From Candidatus Rokuibacteriota bacterium (GTDB lineage Bacteria > Methylomirabilota > Methylomirabilia > Rokubacteriales > CSP1-6): a stretch of DNA of 5,028 bases. Both the position numbers and the translations under genes were made by a program. The stretch covers positions 1 to 5,028 of the forward strand of contig JACQRS010000226.1 of the NCBI GenBank assembly GCA_016206385.1. The letters run 5' to 3'. Below, one piece after another: positions 1-5,028 of the stretch. The notes below the pieces were generated by a model that was not told the DNA's origin, ran no database searches, and saw only the letters and a list, made by a program, of their open reading frames with translations. How positions within the stretch are numbered: position 1 is the first letter of the stretch; every line of letters starts with the position of its first letter.

Positions 1-420
1 CACTACGCCTACTTCCATCGGCCCGGTTCGCCCGCTCCGCCGTTGTATTACGCAGTGAACGCGGTTCTCGGCGGCGTTCCCGACCGCATCGGCTCCACCC
101 GGTTCAACCACTTCGAGACGTACGTGTTTCGGCAGCGGCCGTTCGCGGAGCAGTATTCGCTCCTGGTCGGCAATCTCTCTCGCTTCGCGCCCGCCGCAGC
201 TCAGGTCATTGCGTATTACGACCAGGACCGTACGGCGCGTGAGGTGTCGCTCGGGCCCAAGGCGCACGCGGAGATTCCGCTGCCGAGCGAACACGACGGA
301 CGCCGGCTCAGGCGCGTCGACCTGAAAGCCGGGTTCCGCTTGGCGAGCTACGTGGCCGGCCGTCAGGCCGACTCCGGCGACCTCGTCCTGTTCGACCATC
401 TCTTCCCTTACGTCAAGTGA
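1..420 (+). CDS. 3' end of an unrecognised protein (5' partial)
   Basis: The reading frame is open from the first base of the window, so the gene starts upstream. The TTG at 43 is only an internal codon of this frame (14 codons lie before it without a stop). The visible part is the C-terminal 139 residues, ending FDHLFPYVK and TGA. It begins HYAYFHRPGSP, rich in aromatic residues, and continues with a segment around residues 40-80 (FNHFETYVFRQ, then EQYSLLVGNLSRFAP). The second half alternates hydrophobic and charged residues (QVIAYYDQD, RRVDLKAGFRLASYVAG, GDLVLFDHLFP), which suggests a beta-rich domain. I see no transmembrane helix, cysteine cluster or nucleotide-binding motif, and I do not recognise the family. 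Its stop overlaps the start of the BFD-like gene in a GTGA, so the two are probably co-translated and may share a function. That the frame is a real gene is well supported; its role is unknown. Confidence 0.75.
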   Translation, partial: HYAYFHRPGSPAPPLYYAVNAVLGGVPDRIGSTRFNHFETYVFRQRPFAEQYSLLVGNLSRFAPAAAQVIAYYDQDRTAREVSLGPKAHAEIPLPSEHDGRRLRRVDLKAGFRLASYVAGRQADSGDLVLFDHLFPYVK

Positions 421-632
421 CCGGCGCCGCGCCAGACCTCCCGGATTCCCTGCTCCTCTGCTACTGTACGAACCTGACGCTGGGCGAGTTGCGGGAGGCG
501 TGCCGCGCGCGCCAGTGGCCGCCGACCAAAAAGGAGCAAACCGGCAAGCTCTGCACGGGCTGCCTGGGCGGCCTCCTTCACTGCCTCCGCTGGTTCGGAG
601 CCGACGACCTTCTCCGCGCGACGCCGCCCTAG
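417..632 (+). CDS. BFD-like [2Fe-2S]-binding small protein
   Basis: A 71-residue protein with four cysteines arranged as C15-Y-C17, 28 intervening residues, then C46-T-G-C49. This matches the CxC-x(~30)-CxxC ligand set of the BFD-like [2Fe-2S] domain found in bacterioferritin-associated ferredoxin and as modules in nitrite reductases and amino-acid dehydrogenases. The surrounding sequence also fits: a hydrophobic strand before CYC, a TLGELREAC helix after it, and a hydrophobic helix (LGGLLHCLRWFG) after CTGC. C29 and C56 are extra cysteines and probably not ligands. It likely acts in the cytoplasm as an electron carrier or Fe-S sensor/partner; that role is inferred. The start is a GTG at 417 overlapping the previous stop (GTGA), with no obvious Shine-Dalgarno, which suggests translational coupling. 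No bacterioferritin or reductase is visible next to it; its only visible partner is the unidentified upstream gene. The fold call is fairly secure, the physiological role is not. Confidence 0.75.
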   Translation: MTGAAPDLPDSLLLCYCTNLTLGELREACRARQWPPTKKEQTGKLCTGCLGGLLHCLRWFGADDLLRATPP

Positions 633-638
633 GCGGCG
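622..638. terminator. short GC hairpin between convergent genes (possible weak terminator)
   Basis: A perfect 7-base-pair inverted repeat (CGCCGCC, loop CTA, GGCGGCG) spans the TAG stop (630-632) of the BFD-like gene and sits near the start of the 54-base gap before the convergent aminotransferase stop at 687. There is no T-run on either side, so it is not a classical intrinsic terminator. In a sequence this GC-rich such a hairpin may also occur by chance. The rest of the gap to 686 shows no other signal. Confidence 0.25.
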
Positions 639-686
639 CCCACGCCCTCCGCGTTCGCTCCGACCTCAACCGCGGCCAGTCCCGCA

Positions 687-1841
687 TCAGCGTTGGGCGC
701 GCGCCAGGACCCCGATCACCCGCTCCCGCTCCTCGGGCGTGATGCCGACGGAGCAGGGGAGCGAGATCCCGCGCGCGTGGAGGCGATCGGCCACCTCGAT
801 CCGGTAGGCCTGGCAGCCCGCGAAGGCCGGCTGCCGGTGCAGGGGGTACCAGAGCGGGCGGAACTGGACGCCCTCCTCGTTGGCCCGCGCGATCACCTCG
901 CGGGCGCTCCCGTAGCGGGCGGGATCCAGGAGCCCCGAATACATCCAGAACGTCGAGAAGGCCCACGGCGCCTCCCCCAGCGGCTCCACACCCCCGAGAC
1001 GGGTGAGGGCCTCGGTGTAGGCCTGCGCGGTCCGACGTTTGGCCTCGATAAACCGGTCCAGCTGCTCGAGCTGGGCAACGCCAAGCGCCGCTTGAATGTT
1101 GGAGAGCCGGTAGTTGAAGCCGACCTCGCGGTGGATGAACTCGGAGCCCGCCTCGCGGGCCTGGGTGGTGAGGGAGCGCGCGCGCTGCGCGAGCCCCGCG
1201 TCGTTGGTCAGGATCATGCCGCCTCCGCCGGCGGTGATGATTTTGTTTCCGTTGAAGGAGAGGCATCCGACCAGGCCGTGGGCCCCGACCCGCCGCCCCT
1301 TGTACCTGGCACCCAGGGCTTCGGCCGCATCCTCCACGACCGCGAGCGGGAATCGCCGGCAGACCTCGAGCAGCGGGTCCAGGTCGGCGGGATGCCCGTA
1401 GAGGTGGACCGGGAGGAGCGCCCGCAGCGTCCGCCCGGTGGCGCGGTTCACCACCCGGCCATCCCTGACCTCGCCCTCGCGGCTCAGGAACTCGCGGACC
1501 TTCTCCGGGTCCACGGCCCAGCTCTGCGGCTCGGAGTCCATGAAGACGGGCACCGCCCCGCAGTAGCGGACCGCGTTGGCCGTGGCCACGAACGTCAGCG
1601 CGGGCACCAGCACCTCGTCCCCGGGCTGGATACCGGCCAGCAGGAGCGCCACGTGAAGCGCGGCCGTGCCGCTGACCGTCGCGACGCCGTGCCCGGCACC
1701 GACGTAGGCCGCCACGTCGTGCTCGAACCGGTTCACGAAGGGCCCGGCCGACGACACCCAGTTGGTATCCAGGCACTCCTTCAGGTACTGCCACTCGTTC
1801 CCGCCGAGGTACGGGACGGCGTTGGGGATGGGACGGTTCAC
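687..1841 (-). CDS. LegC-like DegT/DnrJ/EryC1/StrS sugar aminotransferase (PLP-dependent)
   Basis: A complete 384-residue fold-type I PLP enzyme, a normal length for sugar 3- or 4-aminotransferases, which convert a keto-sugar nucleotide to the amino sugar, usually with glutamate as donor. Visible landmarks are NWVSSAGPFVNRFE (27-40), SGTAALH (57-63, phosphate binding), GDEVLVPALTFVATANA (74-90), PVHLYGHP (144-151), VVEDAAEALGARYKG (168-182, with Asp171 expected to pair with the PLP ring nitrogen), SFNGNKIITAGGGG (195-208, with Lys200 as the Schiff-base lysine) and GFNYRLSNIQAALG (241-254). The FNGNK-IIT-GGGG signature and the NRATGRTLRALLPVH stretch (132-146) resemble the LegC/PglE branch, whose members aminate 4-keto-6-deoxy-HexNAc nucleotides. 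The substrate here is inferred, not proven. The start is a GTG overlapping the SDR stop (GTGA), with a strong GGGGAGG at 1847-1853 five bases upstream. It is the last gene of the operon. ArnB- or WbpE-type activity is a less likely alternative. Confidence 0.93.
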   Translation of the reverse strand: MNRPIPNAVPYLGGNEWQYLKECLDTNWVSSAGPFVNRFEHDVAAYVGAGHGVATVSGTAALHVALLLAGIQPGDEVLVPALTFVATANAVRYCGAVPVFMDSEPQSWAVDPEKVREFLSREGEVRDGRVVNRATGRTLRALLPVHLYGHPADLDPLLEVCRRFPLAVVEDAAEALGARYKGRRVGAHGLVGCLSFNGNKIITAGGGGMILTNDAGLAQRARSLTTQAREAGSEFIHREVGFNYRLSNIQAALGVAQLEQLDRFIEAKRRTAQAYTEALTRLGGVEPLGEAPWAFSTFWMYSGLLDPARYGSAREVIARANEEGVQFRPLWYPLHRQPAFAGCQAYRIEVADRLHARGISLPCSVGITPEERERVIGVLARAQR

Positions 1842-2833
1842 GGCGTCCTCCCCACTCCCTCCCGATTACGCCAGGCCCGATACCACTCGAAGGTCTCGCT
1901 CACCCCGGCGTCCAGCGAGATCTTCGGCGTGAACCCTGTCAGCCTCCGGAGCTTGGAGAGGTCGGGGCAGCGCCGCGCGACCGACCCTTCTGGCGCGGGG
2001 AGGGAGAGGATGCGCGGGGAGAAGTCCGCCGCTCTGAGGATCAGCCCCAGCAGGTCCCCCACCGGGGTCTCCTCAGCGTCGTTGCCGATGTTGACGATCT
2101 CGCCCCACGCCCCCTCGGTCCCCGTCAGCCGCAAGATGGCTTCCACAGCATCGGTCACGTGGCAGAAGGCGCGCCGCTGCTCGGGGCCGTAGACCCGGAA
2201 CGGGTCTTCCCGGTCCAGCGCCCGGAGGCAGAGCTCGGGAATCACGTGGTCGGTACCCATCCGGGGGCCATAGACGTTGTGGAGACGGCCGATGACAAAC
2301 CGGAGGCCCTTGGCCGCGCCGTAGTGGATGGTGGCGGCCTCGCCGAGGATCTTGCTCGCGGCATAGGCGAAGCGCGGATTGCGGATCTCCGCCACCGACA
2401 GCGGGACCGTCTCCGGCGTAGGAACGGGGAGTTGGCCCAGGCTCATCCCTCCCGCATAGGTCTCGCTGGTCGAGGCGAAGAACACGACGCCGGTCGCCGG
2501 GGGAAGCCACTCGAGCAGGTTCAGCGTGACCAGGGTGTTGACACGTATCACCCGCGCCGGATCGCCGACGGCGTTCCGGACTCCCACCACGGCCGCCAGC
2601 ATGTAGACCTGATCCCACTGCCGCGGGAGGTCGGCGAAGGCGCCGGGGTCGGTGAGGTCGGCCCTGACCAGGTGAATTGCGCGTCGGGAGAGCAAGGCGG
2701 CCAGGTCCGGGTCCATCCGTCCCCGGGACAGGTCATCCACGAGGGTCACCGAGTGACCCGGCTCCTGGCTCACGCGCTGGCCCAGGTGGTAGCCGATGAA
2801 CCCGGCGCCGCCGAGAATGAGGATCCTAGCCAT
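1838..2833 (-). CDS. NAD-dependent epimerase/dehydratase (extended SDR, nucleotide-sugar modifying)
   Basis: A complete 331-residue extended short-chain dehydrogenase. The N-terminal Rossmann motif is GGAGFIG (8-14), followed by an acidic residue at the end of strand 2 (LVDDLSRG, Asp33/34), which indicates NAD(H) rather than NADP(H). The catalytic segment is ASTSETYAG (120-128) and the YxxxK pair is Tyr157/Lys161 in FAYAASKILGEA. The substrate-binding half contains GRLHNVYGPRMG (182-193), FRVYGPEQRRAFCHVTDAVEAI (split at 212-219 and 220-233) and RRCPDLSKLRRLTGF (287-301). Such enzymes epimerise, dehydrate or decarboxylate NDP-sugars. The Ser-Glu after Thr122 recalls the Thr-Ser-Glu motif of UDP-glucuronate decarboxylases, but it also occurs in other SDRs, so the reaction is left open. 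The start is the ATG at 2833, 8 bases inside the dehydrogenase gene, with only a weak GGG upstream. The stop overlaps the aminotransferase GTG, so the product may be the keto-sugar that the next enzyme aminates. Confidence 0.9.
   Translation of the reverse strand: MARILILGGAGFIGYHLGQRVSQEPGHSVTLVDDLSRGRMDPDLAALLSRRAIHLVRADLTDPGAFADLPRQWDQVYMLAAVVGVRNAVGDPARVIRVNTLVTLNLLEWLPPATGVVFFASTSETYAGGMSLGQLPVPTPETVPLSVAEIRNPRFAYAASKILGEAATIHYGAAKGLRFVIGRLHNVYGPRMGTDHVIPELCLRALDREDPFRVYGPEQRRAFCHVTDAVEAILRLTGTEGAWGEIVNIGNDAEETPVGDLLGLILRAADFSPRILSLPAPEGSVARRCPDLSKLRRLTGFTPKISLDAGVSETFEWYRAWRNREGVGRTP
1847..1853 (-). promoter_or_regulatory. Shine-Dalgarno GGGGAGG for the aminotransferase
   Basis: On the - strand GGGGAGG lies five bases before the GTG at 1841, inside the last codons of the SDR gene. 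It supports this GTG as the true start even though the codon overlaps the preceding stop. Confidence 0.65.
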
Positions 2834-4121
2834 ACCCGATGCCGGCGTACCGGATCTGCCCGGCAGCGCGGACGCCCTCCTCGTCCAGGATGCGCCAGCA
2901 GTCGTAGATGAGGGCCGGCCTGCGGAGCGACGCCAGGAGTCGCGGGAGGTCCAGCTTGGCGTACTCCGGGTGGTTCGTGATGATGAGCACCCCGTCGCTG
3001 CCCGCGAAGCCTTCTTCGGGGCGACACGGGGTGACCCCGAGCCGCTTCAAGACCTCCGGGGCGACCAGGTAGTCATGGCCGAGCAGCGTCAACGGCGCGG
3101 TCCGGAACACCTCCAGCATCGCCAGAACCGGCGCACCCCGCATGTCGTCGGTGGGCGGGGCTCCCTTGTACGCGAAGCCGAGGAGCAGGATCCGGCTCCC
3201 CGCCGGCTCACCACGGGTCTCCCGGAGCAAGTCGAGGAACCGGCGGGCGACGTGGATGGGCAGGTGCTCGTTCAACCCCCGCGCCTGCTCCACCAGCCAC
3301 GGGTCGTAACCGGCCGACCTGGAGCTGCCCAGCAGCAGGTAGGGATCTTTCGACAGGCAGCTTCCGCCGACGAAGCCGGGCCTGGAGAGGTCGGGGCGCG
3401 GGTAGTCGATATTGGCCGCATGGACGAGCTCGAGGGGATCCAGCCCGAAGCGCTCCGCCATGAGCGCCACCTCGTTGCCGAAGGCGTAGATGAGGTCGGT
3501 GTGGCAGTTGTTGATCAGCTTGATCATCTCGGCCGCTTCCAGCGACGAGACCGGGACGACGCGGGGCGTGAGGCGCGCGAACAGGGCCGCCGCGGCCTCC
3601 CGGCTCTCGCGGTCCAGCCCGCCCACGACCTGGGGCAGCTCCTCCAGCTCCCGGAGGGCCTGGCCCTGGATCGTGCGCTCGGGGCAGAACGCCAGCCGCG
3701 CCCGCGGCCATCGCCCCAGAAGCTCAGGCAGCACCACCCGCCGGGTCGCCCCCACGGGCACTGTGCTCCGCACCACCACCAGCGTGTCGGGGGCACACGT
3801 CTCGGCGACACGTCGCGCCGCCGCGCGGAGGTTTTCCAGCTCGGGCTGGTGCGTCTCGGAGTTGACGGGCGTCGACACGCACAGCACGGCCGCGTCCACA
3901 GGTTCGCGGGAAAGCTCGGCGGCCACGCTGAGCCGGTCCCCAAGGACCTCGCGCAGTCCCTCTTCGATGCCGGGCTCGAAGAGATGCGGCCGTCCCGTCG
4001 CCAGGGCGGCGACAACGCCAGGGTCGCGGTCGTAGCCGAAGACGGTGACCCCTTTCCGGGCCAGCGCCACTGCCAGGGTGAGCCCGGCATATCCGAGCCC
4101 GACAACGGCGACCCGGTTCAA
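2826..4121 (-). CDS. nucleotide-sugar 6-dehydrogenase (UDP-glucose/GDP-mannose dehydrogenase family)
   Basis: A 431-residue protein, the usual length of UDP-Glc, UDP-GlcNAc or UDP-ManNAc 6-dehydrogenases, which oxidise the C6 hydroxyl to a carboxylate with 2 NAD+. Residues from the TTG start show the N-terminal NAD domain (AVVGLGYAG, 5-13; FGYDRDP, 28-34), CVSTPVN (81-87), VVVRSTVPVG (115-124), CPERTIQGQALRELEELPQ (146-164), AEMIKLINN (197-205, with Lys201 and Asn205 active-site positions), GFVGGSCLSKDP (249-260, with Cys255 as the thiohemiacetal nucleophile) and the C-terminal FAYKGAPPTDDMRGAP (316-331). CLSKDP replaces the common CLPKD. The ERT-x-G-x-A-L segment is closer to HexNAc dehydrogenases than to classical UDP-glucose dehydrogenase, though the substrate is not certain. 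The TTG at 4121 overlaps the previous stop (TTGA) and has GAGGGG eight bases upstream. The frame stays open to 4487, but that stretch encodes no family sequence and lies inside the nucleotidyltransferase gene. The TAG stop overlaps the SDR start by 8 bases. Confidence 0.92.
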   Translation of the reverse strand: MNRVAVVGLGYAGLTLAVALARKGVTVFGYDRDPGVVAALATGRPHLFEPGIEEGLREVLGDRLSVAAELSREPVDAAVLCVSTPVNSETHQPELENLRAAARRVAETCAPDTLVVVRSTVPVGATRRVVLPELLGRWPRARLAFCPERTIQGQALRELEELPQVVGGLDRESREAAAALFARLTPRVVPVSSLEAAEMIKLINNCHTDLIYAFGNEVALMAERFGLDPLELVHAANIDYPRPDLSRPGFVGGSCLSKDPYLLLGSSRSAGYDPWLVEQARGLNEHLPIHVARRFLDLLRETRGEPAGSRILLLGFAYKGAPPTDDMRGAPVLAMLEVFRTAPLTLLGHDYLVAPEVLKRLGVTPCRPEEGFAGSDGVLIITNHPEYAKLDLPRLLASLRRPALIYDCWRILDEEGVRAAGQIRYAGIGYG

Positions 4122-5028
4122 TCCAGGAGCCCCTCGGCCACGTCCCGGTTGGCCTTGTCGAGGGCGTGCCGGTGGCCGACGTCGAGCCAGTACTCGCGGA
4201 TCAGGTACGCCGCCACCGGGCGGTTCTGGCTGAGGAGGAGCCGGATGAGGTCCGTGGCGTCGAAGTACTGCTCCCGGGGGATCGCGTCCACCACGGAGGG
4301 GTCGACGATGTAGATCCCGGCGTTGATCGAGAACTCCTTTCGCGGTTTTTCGTGCACCCCCAGCACCCTCGTTCCCCGGACCATGAATTCGCCGTACGGA
4401 ATCTCGACCTGGTGGACGGACACCCCCACGGTCATGACGACGCCATCCTGGCGGTGATGGAATTCCCACATGGCGCGGAAATCGCACTTCGTCAGGATGT
4501 CGCCGTTCACCACGAAGAACGGGGAGTCCAGCCGGCCCCGGATCAGCGGCAGCGCACCGATCGTCCCCAGCGGGACCGGCTCCTCGACGTACTCCAGCCG
4601 GACGCCGAGCCGCGACCCGTCCGCCAGGTGTTCCCGAATCGCCTCCGAGCGGTGGTGCAGCGCGATGACCATGTCGAGGATCCCCGCCTGGCGCAACCGC
4701 TCGATGAGGATTTCGAGGATCGGCTTGCCGCCGACGCGCAGGAGCGGCTTCGGCGTGGACTCGGTCAGGGGCCGGAGGCGTTTTCCTTCGCCCCCGGCCA
4801 TGATGACCGCGCGGCTCTTGAGCGGTGGCGGCGGAGCGACCAGCTCGTCGAAGATGAGCAGGTCAACCACCGTCCGGCTCGTGTCGATGACCGGGAGGTG
4901 CCGGATCACGCGGCTCCGCATGAGGGCCAGCGCGTCGGCCCTGGACAGGCCCGCGGCGGCGACCACCGGCGCGCGGTTCATCGCGTCCTCAACCTTGGCC
5001 TCCAGCGGCACGCCACGCAGGATGGCCC
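4118..5028 (-). CDS. CBS-domain sugar-1-phosphate nucleotidyltransferase (5' partial)
   Basis: The frame runs off the right edge. The GTG at 5011 is internal, since the codons before it read AILRG and continue a typical CBS motif (AILRGVPLEAKVEDAMNR). In-window residues 1-302 begin inside a CBS pair: EDAMNRAPVV (13-22) and ALMRSRVIRHLPVID (34-48). The nucleotidyltransferase domain follows, with the signature MAGGEGKRLRPLTESTPKPL (76-95), GGKPILE (99-105), EPVPLGTIGAL (149-159), the metal-binding VVNGD (172-176), EKPRKEFSINAGIYI (226-240) and WLDVGH (280-285). Enzymes of this class transfer a nucleotide to a hexose-1-phosphate, and the CBS domains are likely to bind an adenine nucleotide and regulate activity. 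The CBS-NTP_transferase architecture is that of PtmE, the GDP-glucosamine-forming enzyme of Campylobacter legionaminic acid synthesis, but also of many uncharacterised polysaccharide-locus enzymes, so the nucleotide and sugar are not assigned. Its stop overlaps the dehydrogenase TTG. It is the first visible gene of the operon. Confidence 0.9.
   Translation of the reverse strand, partial: AILRGVPLEAKVEDAMNRAPVVAAAGLSRADALALMRSRVIRHLPVIDTSRTVVDLLIFDELVAPPPPLKSRAVIMAGGEGKRLRPLTESTPKPLLRVGGKPILEILIERLRQAGILDMVIALHHRSEAIREHLADGSRLGVRLEYVEEPVPLGTIGALPLIRGRLDSPFFVVNGDILTKCDFRAMWEFHHRQDGVVMTVGVSVHQVEIPYGEFMVRGTRVLGVHEKPRKEFSINAGIYIVDPSVVDAIPREQYFDATDLIRLLLSQNRPVAAYLIREYWLDVGHRHALDKANRDVAEGLLD
4130..4135 (-). 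promoter_or_regulatory. Shine-Dalgarno GAGGGG deciding the TTG start of the dehydrogenase
   Basis: On the - strand GAGGGG ends eight bases before the TTG at 4121, within the Glu-Gly codons near the end of the nucleotidyltransferase. Together with the MNRVAVVGLGYAG N-terminus this favours the rare TTG start over any upstream start in the same open frame. Confidence 0.55.

Noticed and set aside
43..45. TTG at 43 as the start of the left-edge gene
   Set aside because: The frame continues without a stop to base 1 with protein-like sequence (HYAYFHRPGSP), so the gene more likely begins outside the window.
500..742. 80-codon + strand frame overlapping the BFD-like gene
   Set aside because: It is out of frame with the CxC...CxxC protein, runs into the convergent aminotransferase gene, and its Arg/Pro/Ala-rich product matches nothing.
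693..2192. 499-codon + strand open frame opposite the aminotransferase and SDR
   Set aside because: It lies antisense to two genes with clear family motifs, spans their junction and is Arg/Gly/Pro-rich with no recognisable motif. It is a typical artefact of GC-rich third positions.
2159..2911. 250-codon + strand open frame opposite the SDR
   Set aside because: Complement of a gene with intact Rossmann and YxxxK motifs; no independent coding evidence.
3490..4035. Serine/arginine-rich 181-codon + strand frame
   Set aside because: A second antisense frame within the dehydrogenase gene. The repetitive Ser/Arg/Ala composition comes from GC-rich codons read in the wrong frame.
2796..4313. 505-codon + strand open frame opposite the dehydrogenase
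   Set aside because: Antisense shadow of a well-supported dehydrogenase, with low-complexity Arg/Gln/Gly composition and no domain signature.
5009..5011. GTG at 5011 as the start of the nucleotidyltransferase
   Set aside because: The codons before it (AILRG) complete a CBS-domain motif, so the start lies beyond the right edge.

Overview
This window comes from a high-GC bacterium (roughly two-thirds G+C by eye, strong G/C preference at third codon positions, frequent GTG and TTG starts). Nothing in it fixes the taxon. The tight, coupled sugar-nucleotide genes suit many high-GC soil or sediment lineages. No rRNA, tRNA, mobile element or CRISPR signal is visible.

Layout. On the + strand, 1-420 is the 3' end of a gene I cannot name. 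It is joined by a GTGA stop/start overlap to a 71-residue protein (417-632) with the CxC...CxxC cysteine pattern of BFD-like [2Fe-2S] domains. After a 54-base convergent gap (633-686), the rest of the window is four genes on the - strand, read from right to left: a CBS-domain sugar-1-phosphate nucleotidyltransferase (its N-terminus lies beyond the right edge), a UDP-glucose/UDP-HexNAc-type nucleotide-sugar 6-dehydrogenase, an extended-SDR NAD-dependent epimerase/dehydratase, and a LegC-like DegT/DnrJ/EryC1/StrS aminotransferase. All three junctions overlap (TTGA, 8 bases, GTGA), so this looks like one translationally coupled operon whose promoter lies outside the window.

How the genes may work together. 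The nucleotidyltransferase could load a sugar-1-phosphate onto a nucleotide. The dehydrogenase would oxidise C6 of a nucleotide sugar to a uronate. The SDR would epimerise, dehydrate or decarboxylate the NDP-sugar, in some of these cases leaving a keto-sugar. The PLP enzyme would aminate a keto-sugar. The likely output is one or more activated amino or uronic sugars for a surface polysaccharide, O-antigen or protein glycan. The exact sugar cannot be read from this window. The aminotransferase and the CBS-nucleotidyltransferase both resemble legionaminic-acid pathway enzymes (LegC, PtmE), but the other members of that pathway are not in view. The pathway parts are familiar. The least explained piece is the BFD-like protein coupled to the unknown gene at the left edge.
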